Assembly (NCBI GenBank): GCA_004020645.1
Contig: SAQL01000024.1
Span: forward strand, 36,374-100,373
Direction of reading: 5' to 3'
Length of the DNA: 64,000 nucleotides
Source of the DNA: Mesorhizobium sp.
Lineage (GTDB): Bacteria > Pseudomonadota > Alphaproteobacteria > Rhizobiales > Rhizobiaceae
The translations under genes and the position numbers were made by a program. A model generated the notes under the pieces. That model ran no database searches and had not been told where the DNA came from. It worked only from the letters and a program-made list of their open reading frames with translations. Below are positions 33,247 through 41,654 of this stretch, one piece after another (within the stretch, counting starts at the first letter, position 1; each line of letters opens with the position of its first letter).

Positions 33247-34256
33247 CGCATGACCAGCGTCGCGTCGAGACTGACCTTGGGGGCAACTGCCGCGTCGTCC
33301 TCGTCCAGCAAGGCCAGCAGCGTCTCGACGCTGCGTCCCGCCATGGAAGCGAAGTCCTGCGCCATGGTGGTGAGGGCAGGGCAGGTGTAGCGGCTCAGCG
33401 GATGGTCGTCATGGGCTGCGACCCGCAGGTCGCAATCGCCCTTGCGGCCGACCTTGCGGCCTTGCGAGTAGGCGGCAGCCATCACGCCGAAGGCGAGACG
33501 GTCGTTGGCGCACAGAATGGTCTTGCCCGGCAGACCGCCGCGGGCGAGCATCGCTTCCATCTGCTCGTAGCCGATCCGTTCGAAATCCCAGGTGTAGTCG
33601 TAGCTGTTGCCGATGAGCACCGGCTCATGCCCAAGCCGCTGCATGGCGACGACATAGCTGTTCAGGCGCTCGCGCGAATTGTGGTTGACGTGCGGGATGT
33701 CGAAATAGACCGGGGCATCGCCGGAGCGGCAGAGATAATCGACGATGGTCGAGACGCTCTGGCTGTTGTTGTTGCCGACGAATGGCGTGTCGCCCTCGAG
33801 GTAAGTGTCGAAATAGACGATCGGTATGGTCTGTGTCAGCTTCTCCAGCGTGCGGTGGTCTGAGCGCAGGCCAAGCGGCGCGATCAGCGCGCCGGAGACT
33901 TTCAGCGAAAGAATGGTTCGCGCTGCTTCCACTTCGAGCTCGCGCGAGCCGTGCGAGGAGATCACGATCGGCCAGTAGCCTTCGTCTCGCAGCCTGAGTT
34001 CGATTCGGCTGACCATTTCCGAATAGAAGGGATCGGCGACCGTCGGCACCACGATGCCGATGCTGCGGGTCCGCTTGCGGTTTAGGTTGCGCGCAAAGAG
34101 ATTGGGCTGGTAGTCGGACGACCGCAGCGCCACCTCGATCCGCTGACGTGTCGCCGGCTTGACGCTGGTCGGATCGTCGAAATATTTCGACAGTGTCGGC
34201 CTGGAAACGCCGCAAGAGCGAGCAAAATCCTCCATCGTCTTGTGTGTCATCGACAT
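33234..34256 (-). CDS. LacI-family transcriptional regulator
   Basis: 340 residues. HTH: THKTMEDFARSCGVSRPTLS and the hinge after YFDDPTSVKPATRQRI; RSIGIVVPTVADPFYSEMV starts the periplasmic-binding-like sensor domain. ATG 34256 is used (AGGG upstream); ATG 34250 is an alternative. Divergent from the sugar kinase gene at 34484. A perfect palindrome (34342-34363) in the gap and a matching half-site at 30995-31008 suggest it controls both flanking operons. Confidence 0.92.
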   Translation of the reverse strand: MSMTHKTMEDFARSCGVSRPTLSKYFDDPTSVKPATRQRIEVALRSSDYQPNLFARNLNRKRTRSIGIVVPTVADPFYSEMVSRIELRLRDEGYWPIVISSHGSRELEVEAARTILSLKVSGALIAPLGLRSDHRTLEKLTQTIPIVYFDTYLEGDTPFVGNNNSQSVSTIVDYLCRSGDAPVYFDIPHVNHNSRERLNSYVVAMQRLGHEPVLIGNSYDYTWDFERIGYEQMEAMLARGGLPGKTILCANDRLAFGVMAAAYSQGRKVGRKGDCDLRVAAHDDHPLSRYTCPALTTMAQDFASMAGRSVETLLALLDEDDAAVAPKVSLDATLVMRQSA

Positions 34257-34341
34257 CAAAGCCCTCGCGCTGCTACGACATACGGTGCGCCAGCGCGCAA
34301 CTGCAAGGCGAAACTTTACAGACAATTTCGATAGTTTTCAT

Positions 34342-34363
34342 GCGTCAATTTATTAATTGACGC
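34342..34363. promoter_or_regulatory. Perfect palindrome between lacI and the sugar kinase gene
   Basis: Arms GCGTCAATT and AATTGACGC with a 4-bp centre, 86 bp from lacI and 121 bp from the kinase start. The half GCGTCAAT is shared with the site at 30995-31008. Likely operator of the LacI protein; the 4-bp spacing is unusual for LacI sites with CG centres, so another binder is possible. Confidence 0.55.
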
Positions 34364-34483
34364 GAAAAAGCACAAGCCGTATTCACCTCCGTGGGCGAAT
34401 TCGAAATTCATGTCACCCGGAAAGTGCTCGCGCGGTTCATCAGAAGCGAGGCCGGGGCGAAACGCCGGGAGGGATTCCGCGAG

Positions 34484-35428
34484 ATGAGGAAGCTGGTCAG
34501 TGCCGGCGAGATTCTGGTCGAGATCATGGCCGAGCGGATCGGCCAGAGCTTTCTCGAGCCTGGTCCGCTGCTTGGACCCTACCCGTCCGGAGCGCCTGCC
34601 ATCTTCATCGGCCAGGCGGCGGCGCTTGGCCAGCCGGCCGGTCTCATCGGCGCCGTGGGCGACGACGATTTCGGCAGGCTGAATATAGAGCGGCTGCGGG
34701 CACTGGGCGCCGACGTGTCGGCGATCGCGGTACACAAGGGACATGCAACGGGCACGGCCTTCGTCACCTACCGGGCCGACGCCAGCCGGCACTTCGTCTT
34801 CAACATCCGCAACAGCGCCTCCGGCCTGATCGAGACCGACGCGGCGGCAACAAACTTGCTCGCTAGCGCCGACCACATCCATGTCATGGGTTCGTCGCTG
34901 TTTTCCGACCGCGCCATCGCGGTGGCGCTATCGGCGATCGAGACTGTCAAGGCCAAAGGTGGAACTGTGTCCTTCGATCCGAACATCCGCCGGGAGATCA
35001 TGCAGGCGTCCGGCATGCGCGCGGCGCTCGATCATGTGCTGGCGCGAGCCGACATCTTCTTGCCGAGCGGCGAGGAGCTCTTCCTGTTTTCATCGACGAA
35101 GGACGAGAAGGGCGCAGTCGACGAATTGCTGGCCCGTGGCCTGTCCTGCATCGTCCTGAAGAAAGGCGCCGCCGGCGCCGTTTACCATGATCGCCACGGT
35201 GCGGTCGCCTCGTCCGGCATCGCCGTTGACGAGGTCGATCCGACCGGCGCGGGCGATTGTTTCGGTGCTGCCTTCGTCTCGTTCTGGCTGCGCGGGGCGG
35301 CTCCTGCCGACGCGCTGCGGATCGCCAATGCCTGCGGTGCGCTTGCCGTCACCCGCAAGGGGCCGATGGAAGGCATTTTCCCGCTTGAAGCGGTCGAGGC
35401 ATTCATCGCCACGGGCAACACGCAGTGA
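34484..35428 (+). CDS. PfkB-family sugar kinase, probable D-tagatose kinase
   Basis: 314 residues. LVSAGEILVEIMAERIGQ at the start, GGxx-like IFIGQAAALGQPAGLIGAVGDDDFG, and the active site DPTGAGDCFGAAFVSFWL. ATG 34484 follows GGGAGGG; the frame stays open to 34391 but the extension lacks family residues. The GTG of the GatZ/KbaZ-family gene overlaps its stop, so they are coupled. In Agrobacterium tumefaciens a PfkB kinase and a GatZ-family protein convert D-tagatose to tagatose 6-P and then to fructose 6-P; this pair has the same make-up. Substrate by analogy, not proved. Confidence 0.85.
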   Translation: MRKLVSAGEILVEIMAERIGQSFLEPGPLLGPYPSGAPAIFIGQAAALGQPAGLIGAVGDDDFGRLNIERLRALGADVSAIAVHKGHATGTAFVTYRADASRHFVFNIRNSASGLIETDAAATNLLASADHIHVMGSSLFSDRAIAVALSAIETVKAKGGTVSFDPNIRREIMQASGMRAALDHVLARADIFLPSGEELFLFSSTKDEKGAVDELLARGLSCIVLKKGAAGAVYHDRHGAVASSGIAVDEVDPTGAGDCFGAAFVSFWLRGAAPADALRIANACGALAVTRKGPMEGIFPLEAVEAFIATGNTQ

Positions 35429-36711
35429 GTGACGCGACGCGAAGGTTTGCGAACATTGCGGCCAGGCGCGCCGCAGGCGAGAGAAGCGGCATCGCCTCGG
35501 TCTGCTCGGCGCATCCGCTTATCATCGAGGCCGCCCTGCGCCACGGTGTGGCGCGGCGCGCGGATGTGCTGATCGAGGCCACCTGCAACCAGGTCAACCA
35601 CGAGGGCGGCTACACCGGGATGACGCCCGCCGGCTTCCGCAGCTTCGTCGAGGCGCATGCGCAGAAAGCGGGTTGCCCAATCGATCGCCTGATCCTTGGC
35701 GGCGATCATCTCGGACCCAATCCGTGGAAGCACATGGCTGCGGCCGCCGCGATGAAGAAGGCGGGGGCGATGATCGATGCCTATGCGAGCGCCGGCTTCA
35801 CCAAGATGCATCTGGATACGAGCATGGCCTGCGCCGACGATCCAGCCGTGCTTGCCGATGAGATCATCGCCGCACGCGCGGCCGAACTTGCTGCAATCGC
35901 CGAGGCGGCGGTCGAGCGCGCCGGCAGCGAGAAGCCCGTCTACGTCATCGGCACCGAAGTGCCGGTGCCGGGCGGTGCACTGGAGGCGCTCGACCACTTG
36001 CATGTGACGGCGCCTGACGATGCCTTGCGCACCGTCGAGATCCACGCCCGGGCGTTTTCCCGTGCCGGCCTCGAAGCCGCTTTTGGCCGTACGGTCGGCG
36101 TCGTCGTTCAGCCCGGCGTCGAGTTCGGCAATACCGAAATCGTGCCCTATGCGCCGGCCAAGGCGACCGAACTCGCGGCAGTGCTCGACCGCATGCCAAA
36201 AGTCGTTTTTGAGGCGCATTCGACCGACTACCAGCCGGCCGAAGCGCTCAACGCTCTCGTTCGCGACGGTTTTGCCATCCTCAAGGTCGGCCCCTGGCTG
36301 ACCTTCGCGCTTCGCGAAGCGCTGTACGGGCTCAGCCATATAGCCGATATGCTCGCGCCGGATCCTTCGCGCGAAAGCCTGCCTGCCGCGATGGAACGCA
36401 TCATGCTGGCGTCTCCGGAAAATTGGCAGAAATACTATCCGGGCACTCCGGAAGAGCAGCGCGTGCAGCGGCACTTCTCGTTCAGCGACCGCATCCGCTA
36501 TTACTGGCCGACGCCGGCGGCGCAACGCGTGACGCAGACGCTGCTAGACGTGCTGAGCGACAGGGACATTCCCCGGCCTCTGATAAGCCAGTATCTGGGG
36601 CAGCTCGACGGCCAGGTTGCGGCAGGCCGGGTCAAGCCGCTTGCGCACGACCTTCTGATCGGCAGCATCACCCGTGTCCTCGATATCTACGCGGACGCGA
36701 CGGGACAGTAG
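35425..36711 (+). CDS. GatZ/KbaZ family protein, probable D-tagatose 6-phosphate 4-epimerase
   Basis: 428 residues of the tagatose-bisphosphate aldolase non-catalytic-subunit family (PF08013 by recollection). Conserved blocks: SVCSAHPLIIEAAL, LIEATCNQVNHEGGYTGMTP, LGGDHLGPNPWKH, HLDTSMACADD, YVIGTEVPVPGG and EAHSTDYQ, all typical and with His/Asp residues at likely metal sites. GTG 35425 overlaps the kinase stop. No catalytic GatY/KbaY partner is next to it, which favours the epimerase role known from Agrobacterium over a subunit role. Confidence 0.88.
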   Translation: MSDATRRFANIAARRAAGERSGIASVCSAHPLIIEAALRHGVARRADVLIEATCNQVNHEGGYTGMTPAGFRSFVEAHAQKAGCPIDRLILGGDHLGPNPWKHMAAAAAMKKAGAMIDAYASAGFTKMHLDTSMACADDPAVLADEIIAARAAELAAIAEAAVERAGSEKPVYVIGTEVPVPGGALEALDHLHVTAPDDALRTVEIHARAFSRAGLEAAFGRTVGVVVQPGVEFGNTEIVPYAPAKATELAAVLDRMPKVVFEAHSTDYQPAEALNALVRDGFAILKVGPWLTFALREALYGLSHIADMLAPDPSRESLPAAMERIMLASPENWQKYYPGTPEEQRVQRHFSFSDRIRYYWPTPAAQRVTQTLLDVLSDRDIPRPLISQYLGQLDGQVAAGRVKPLAHDLLIGSITRVLDIYADATGQ

Positions 36712-36807
36712 GGATCGCGCCGCCGGAAAGACGGCATCCGCCCAAATCCGCCTCATAGAGTCCGATGTCGACGTCGTTTCGAAAAAGGGCGCCGCCGCAA
36801 TTTACAA

Positions 36808-36819
36808 CTAACATGTTAG
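36808..36819. promoter_or_regulatory. Palindrome upstream of the DapA-family gene
   Basis: CTAACATGTTAG is a perfect 12-bp palindrome, 42 bp before the GTG of the DapA-family gene, followed by a further GCTAG. The GntR regulator encoded two genes downstream (37770) is a likely binder. Confidence 0.45.
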
Positions 36820-36861
36820 CGTGCTAGGACTGCTGCACATTGATATCTGGAGAGAATAGCA

Positions 36862-37746
36862 GTGGCCTCGCGCTTTGGTCTTTCGGTTGCCCTCACCACG
36901 CCTTTCGAGCCGTCCGGGCAAATCGCCATCTCTCCTATGATCACGCAGGCCCGGGCTTGCCTTGGCGCCGGCTGCAGCAGCGCAACGCTCTTCGGCACCA
37001 CCGGGGAAGGCGCCTCGGTGGGCACGGGAGAGCGGCGGATCGTTACCGAGGCCATGCTCGCCGCCGGCATTCCGCCACATCAGCTCGTCGCCAGCGTGCT
37101 GGTCGATGCGGCCGAAGACGCTGCCGAACAGGCGCGGCATGCCTTGCAGTGCGGCGTCCGCAACATCCTGCTGGCTCCACCGAGCTACTTCAAGAATGTC
37201 GGCGAGGACGGGTTGTTCGGATGGTTTTCCGCCGTCTTCGCTGCGCTCGGCCCACTGGCCCGCGGCGTCCTCCTCTACAACATCCCTTCTGTCACCATGG
37301 TGCCGCTCCCGCTTGCCCTGATCGGTCGGCTGCGTGCGGCCTTCCCCGGCGTGGTCGCCGGCGTCAAGGATTCGGGTGGCGACTGGAGTTACAGCGAGGC
37401 GCTGCTAAGAGCTCATGGCGACCTGGTGATCCTGATCGGCGACGAGCGGCACCTGGCCAGAAGTGTGCGCCAGGGCGGGCAGGGCGCCATTTCCGGCATG
37501 GCCAATTTCGTCACCGGCGAAATCCGCGCCATGGCCGAGGATGGCCGCGACGATGCCCGTGTCGAGAGCTTCGTGCTCGAATTGCTCAAATATCCGGTCA
37601 CCCCGGCGGTGAAGGTCATGGTAGCGCGCAGGACCGGCGACGAGCGCTGGCTGGCGGTCCGTCCGCCGCTGGAGCCGATCGCTTCGCAGGGGCGGCAACA
37701 GCTTGCTGCCGCCTATGACAGGCTGTTTGCGACAGAGCCGGCCTGA
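36862..37746 (+). CDS. Dihydrodipicolinate synthase (DapA) family aldolase/dehydratase
   Basis: 294-residue class I aldolase. Family motifs: ATLFGTTGEGASV (the GTTGE phosphate/carboxylate loop), VLLYNIPSVTM (catalytic Tyr), and VAGVKDSGGDW (Schiff-base Lys about residue 167). GTG 36862 follows CTGGAGAGA. Housekeeping DapA is unlikely, since the gene is next to sugar transport genes and a GntR regulator; a 2-keto-3-deoxy sugar acid aldolase or dehydratase fits better. 23 bp before gntR. Confidence 0.88.
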   Translation: MASRFGLSVALTTPFEPSGQIAISPMITQARACLGAGCSSATLFGTTGEGASVGTGERRIVTEAMLAAGIPPHQLVASVLVDAAEDAAEQARHALQCGVRNILLAPPSYFKNVGEDGLFGWFSAVFAALGPLARGVLLYNIPSVTMVPLPLALIGRLRAAFPGVVAGVKDSGGDWSYSEALLRAHGDLVILIGDERHLARSVRQGGQGAISGMANFVTGEIRAMAEDGRDDARVESFVLELLKYPVTPAVKVMVARRTGDERWLAVRPPLEPIASQGRQQLAAAYDRLFATEPA

Positions 37747-37769
37747 CCGGCAAAGGGAAGCGCGCTGAA

Positions 37770-38429
37770 ATGGACGACAGCAGCGAACCGGCAACCCTCA
37801 GGGAAAGAGCTTATGCCAGCTTCACGCGGCATTTGCTGGCCCGCGATCTCAGGCCGGGACAGTTTGTGTCGCAGCGTGAACTGGTTGCCTTTACCGGGCT
37901 GCCGCTTGGCGCCATCCGCGAGATCGTGCCGCGTCTCGAGGCCGAGGGGCTTTTGACGACGATCCCGCAGCGCGGCATGCAGATCGCCCATATCGACATC
38001 AACCTGATCCGCGAAGCCTTCCAGTTTCGCCTGTTCATGGAGCGCGAAGCGGTGGCGCTGTTCACCGTCAACGCCTCCGACGCCGAGCTCTCCCGCCTGC
38101 GGCACGAGCATGAGGACATGCTGGCTCAAGCGCTGTCGCAGGCGCCGACGCCGGAAATGGAAGCCAGGGCCCAGAACATCGATTGGGCCATGCACGACAC
38201 CTTCATCGATGCGCTGGGCAACGAGATCATCGCCAAGGCGTATCTGGTCAACTCGGTAAAGATCAGGCTAATCCACCAGGAGCGTTTCCGTATCGACGGG
38301 CGCGTCGTGCCGGTAATGCAGGAGCACCTGACGGTGATCGAAGCGCTCGAGAGCCGCGACCCGCAAAAGGCGGTCGAGGCGATCAGCCGGCATATCGACA
38401 ACGCGCGCCGGTTGGCGCTCCAGATCTAA
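37770..38429 (+). CDS. GntR-family regulator (FCD/FadR type)
   Basis: 219 residues. N-terminal winged HTH: LRERAYASFTRHLLARDLRPG then SQRELVAFTGLPLGAIREIV, LEAEGLLTTIPQRG. C-terminal FCD domain: FQFRLFMEREAVALF, DWAMHDTFIDALGN (Asp/His metal ligands), EHLTVIEALESRDPQKAVEAI and a last SRHIDNAR His. Probably represses the DapA-family gene and the following transporter, binding the CTAACATGTTAG site. ATG 37770 overlaps nothing and follows GGGAAGCG. Confidence 0.9.
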   Translation: MDDSSEPATLRERAYASFTRHLLARDLRPGQFVSQRELVAFTGLPLGAIREIVPRLEAEGLLTTIPQRGMQIAHIDINLIREAFQFRLFMEREAVALFTVNASDAELSRLRHEHEDMLAQALSQAPTPEMEARAQNIDWAMHDTFIDALGNEIIAKAYLVNSVKIRLIHQERFRIDGRVVPVMQEHLTVIEALESRDPQKAVEAISRHIDNARRLALQI

Positions 38430-38491
38430 GGACGTATGGTTCGCGGCTGCCGCGACACTAGCCACAACGACAGCAACCCAGGGAGGAAGAA

Positions 38492-39829
38492 ATGTCGTCC
38501 AATCCGTTTAAGCCAACAAGAAGGCAAGTCCTTGCAGGAACCACGGCGCTCGCCGCCGCGGGCCTGGCGGGCCTTCGCCCGAGCTTTTCCGCCAGCGTCG
38601 ACTGGAAGCGCTTTGCCGGCACGACGCTTGACGTCAATCTGGTGAAAAGCCCGCGCAGCGACACCATCCTGAAATATATCGCCGAATTCGAGGAGCTGAC
38701 CGGCATTAAGGTCAACGCCGAGGCGACGCCGGAACAACAGCAGCGGCAGAAGACGGTGATCGAGCTCAGCTCCGGCAGACCGAGCTTCGATGTCGTGCAT
38801 TTGAGCTATCACGTGCAGAAGCGCCAGTTCGAAAAGGGTGGCTGGCTGGCCGACATCGCCGGCTATCTCGCCGATCCGACGCTGACCGATCCCGGCCTGG
38901 TCGAAAGCGATTTCGCCGAGGCCGGCATGCTTTTCGCCAAGGACAACCAGGGCGTGCTGCGTTCGCTGCCCTTCTCGGTGGACTACTGGATCGTCTACTG
39001 GAACAAGGAGCTGTTCGAGGCCAAGGGCCTCAAATACCCTGAATCGTTCGACCAGCTGGTGGCCGCCGCCGAAGCGCTGACCGATCCATCGACCAACACT
39101 TTCGGTTTCGTCGCCCGCGGCCTCAAGAATGCCAACACGCCGGTGTGGACGTCGCTGATGCTCGGCTACGACATGACGCCGCTCGACGACAAGGGAAAGC
39201 TGCGCACCGAAACGCCCGAGGCGATCGAGGCCGCTGCCCTCTACCAGAGGCTGATGACCAAGTCCGCCCCTCCGGGTGTCACCGGCTTCAATTGGGCTGA
39301 AGCGCAGTCCGCCTTCCTGCAAGGCAAGATCGGCATGTGGTTCGATGGCGTGGGTTTTGCCCCGCCGATGGAAAATCCCGAAAAGTCGCGCGTGGTCGGC
39401 AAGGTCGGCTATGGCGTCATGCCCAAGGGGCCTAAGGCGCATGCCTCCGGGACGTTTGGCGACGGCCTCGGCGTGACCGCCTCCAGCGAAAAGAAGGAAG
39501 CTGCCTATCTCTTCTGTCAGTGGGCGGTTTCCCCGGCCATGGGCGCGCGCCTGCTCCAGGCCGGCGCCGGCGTGCCCTTCCGCAAGTCGGTGCTGGAAGA
39601 TCCCAAGGTGCGCGAAGGCGTCACCATGCCGGCAAGCTGGCTCGATGCAGTGGTTCAGTCTGGCAATATCAGCAGGCTGGCGCTGCCGGTGATCATCCCG
39701 GTCACCGAGTTCCGCGACATCTACGGCGTGGCGTTGACCAACATGATTGCCGGTGCCGATCCTGCCGAAGAATTGAAGAAGGCCACCGCGCAGTTCCAGC
39801 CGGTTCTCGACAGGAGCGAGCAGGGCTGA
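38492..39829 (+). CDS. Sugar ABC transporter binding protein with Tat-type signal
   Basis: 445 residues. Strong ribosome site GGGAGGAAG. N-terminus has twin arginine (PTRRQVLAGTTALAAAGLAG), consistent with export by Tat, then family 1 binding-protein segments VNLVKSPRSDTILKYIAEFE, PFSVDYWIVYWNKELFEAKG and GKIGMWFDG. Works with permeases 39829 and 40789 and ATPase 41655. The next gene start overlaps the stop (TGATG). Confidence 0.92.
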   Translation: MSSNPFKPTRRQVLAGTTALAAAGLAGLRPSFSASVDWKRFAGTTLDVNLVKSPRSDTILKYIAEFEELTGIKVNAEATPEQQQRQKTVIELSSGRPSFDVVHLSYHVQKRQFEKGGWLADIAGYLADPTLTDPGLVESDFAEAGMLFAKDNQGVLRSLPFSVDYWIVYWNKELFEAKGLKYPESFDQLVAAAEALTDPSTNTFGFVARGLKNANTPVWTSLMLGYDMTPLDDKGKLRTETPEAIEAAALYQRLMTKSAPPGVTGFNWAEAQSAFLQGKIGMWFDGVGFAPPMENPEKSRVVGKVGYGVMPKGPKAHASGTFGDGLGVTASSEKKEAAYLFCQWAVSPAMGARLLQAGAGVPFRKSVLEDPKVREGVTMPASWLDAVVQSGNISRLALPVIIPVTEFRDIYGVALTNMIAGADPAEELKKATAQFQPVLDRSEQG

Positions 39830-40788
39830 TGTCGACCATCGCCCCAGGTCGCACCGAGGTGACGACGGATCGCACCGGGGTAGCGACGCGGGCCATCGAG
39901 GAGAGCCAGTCGGTCCGACTGGCTCCCAACTACTGGCCCTTCGTCGTCCCGGCGCTCGTCGTCGTTAGCGCCGTGATCGTCTTCCCCTGGGCTTTCACGC
40001 TCTGGATGAGCGTCAACCGCTGGACGCTCGGCCAGTCGCGGAGCTTTGCCGGGATGGAAAACTATCTCCGTCTGGGCAGCGACCCGCGATTCTGGGAATC
40101 GCTTGTTCATACGTTGACCTACACCTCGCTGTCGGTGGCAGCGCCGATGTTGTTGGGCACTGTCGCCGCCCTGATCTTCGACGCCAGGTTTCCACTGCGC
40201 GGCCTGCTTCGCGGCGTCTTCGTCATGCCGATGATGGCAACGCCAGTTGCCGTGGCGCTGGTCTGGACCATGATGTTCCATCCCCAACTCGGCGTGCTCA
40301 ACTACCTTCTATCGCTGGTCGGCATCCCGGCGCAGGAATGGATATTCAACGCCAACACGGTCATCCCTTCGCTGGTCGCGGTCGAGACCTGGCAGTGGAC
40401 GCCGCTGGTGATGCTGATCGTGCTGGGCGGGCTGGCCTCGGTACCGCGCGAGCCGTTCGAGAGCGCCGAGATCGACGGTGCCAATGCCTGGCAGCAATTC
40501 CGCTACCTCACCCTGCCGATGATCGCGCCGTTCCTGATGATTGCGTTGATCATCCGCACAATCGATGCGCTGAAGAGCTTCGACATCATCTATGCAATGA
40601 CCCAGGGCGGACCGGGCACGGCGTCGGAAACCATCAACATCTATCTCTACAACACCGCCTTTTCCTACTACGACATCGGCTATGGCTCGGCCATGGCCGT
40701 GGTGTTCTTCATCGTCATCGTGGCGCTGTCCTTCATCCTCCTGATGCTGCGCCAGCGCTCGCAGTGGAACGATGCGGAGGGCAAATAG
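39829..40788 (+). CDS. Carbohydrate ABC permease (MalF type)
   Basis: 319 residues. A hydrophilic N-terminus of about 35 residues precedes the first helix (YWPFVVPALVVVSAVIVFPW). EAA loop FESAEIDGANAWQQFRYLTLP and the TQGGPGTASETIN segment are typical. Six predicted helices. Overlaps the binding protein stop by one base. Confidence 0.93.
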   Translation: MSTIAPGRTEVTTDRTGVATRAIEESQSVRLAPNYWPFVVPALVVVSAVIVFPWAFTLWMSVNRWTLGQSRSFAGMENYLRLGSDPRFWESLVHTLTYTSLSVAAPMLLGTVAALIFDARFPLRGLLRGVFVMPMMATPVAVALVWTMMFHPQLGVLNYLLSLVGIPAQEWIFNANTVIPSLVAVETWQWTPLVMLIVLGGLASVPREPFESAEIDGANAWQQFRYLTLPMIAPFLMIALIIRTIDALKSFDIIYAMTQGGPGTASETINIYLYNTAFSYYDIGYGSAMAVVFFIVIVALSFILLMLRQRSQWNDAEGK

Positions 40789-41610
40789 ATGAGCTCACGT
40801 CTGCTCAACCAGATCGGCCTGTTTTTCGCGGCTCTGGTCATCGTCTCGCCGGCGATCCTGTTCTTCCTCTGGATGATCTCGCTGTCGCTGAAATTCGAGA
40901 TCGACAACGGCGCCTATCCGCCGATCCTGATCCCCGAACGTTTCGCCTGGTCGAACTATGTAAAGGTGTTCGAGGAGAACAATTTCCTGCTCTATCTCTG
41001 GAATTCGGTTCTGGTGACGGGCACGGCGACACTGCTGGCGCTGCTGATCGGCGTACCGGCCGGCTATGGCATAGCGCGGCTCAAGGCTGAAAGATCGGCG
41101 ATCGTCATCATGATCGCCCGCATGACGCCGGGGCTATCCTATCTCATCCCGCTGTTTCTACTGTTCCAGTGGATCGGCATCCTCGGAACGCTCTGGCCGC
41201 AGATCATCATCCATCTGGTGGTGACGGTGCCGATCGTGGTCTGGGTGATGATCGGCTATTTCGAGACCACGCCGATGGAGCTGGAAGAGGCGGCCAACAT
41301 CGACGGCGCCAGCTCCTGGCAGGTATTTCGGCTGGTCGCCCTGCCCATCGCCAAGCCGGGCATCGTTGTCGCCTTCATCCTGTCCGTCATCTTTTCGTGG
41401 AACAACTTCGTCTTCGGCGTGGTGCTCGCCAGCCGCGAGACGCGGACGCTGCCGGTCGCCGTCTACAACATGCTTTCCTATGAGCAGGTGAGTTGGGGGC
41501 CGCTCGCCGCCGCAGCACTGGTGGTGACGCTGCCGGTGCTGGTCCTGACCATGTTCGCGCAAAAGCAGATCGTCGCCGGGCTAACCGCCGGAGCGGTCAA
41601 GGGCGGCTGA
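40789..41610 (+). CDS. Carbohydrate ABC permease (MalG type)
   Basis: 273 residues with six predicted helices. EAA loop LEEAANIDGASSWQVFRLVALP; tail FAQKQIVAGLTAGAVKGG as in the family. Starts directly after the stop of the previous permease. Confidence 0.93.
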   Translation: MSSRLLNQIGLFFAALVIVSPAILFFLWMISLSLKFEIDNGAYPPILIPERFAWSNYVKVFEENNFLLYLWNSVLVTGTATLLALLIGVPAGYGIARLKAERSAIVIMIARMTPGLSYLIPLFLLFQWIGILGTLWPQIIIHLVVTVPIVVWVMIGYFETTPMELEEAANIDGASSWQVFRLVALPIAKPGIVVAFILSVIFSWNNFVFGVVLASRETRTLPVAVYNMLSYEQVSWGPLAAAALVVTLPVLVLTMFAQKQIVAGLTAGAVKGG

Positions 41611-41654
41611 AGCCGCATTCTAGCTCGACATCACTCTTCTCCCGGAGAAATCCA

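Noticed and set aside
35425..36711. Assignment as an aldolase subunit (GatZ with GatY)
   Set aside because: No GatY/KbaY class II aldolase gene is nearby, and coupling to a PfkB kinase points to the epimerase role.
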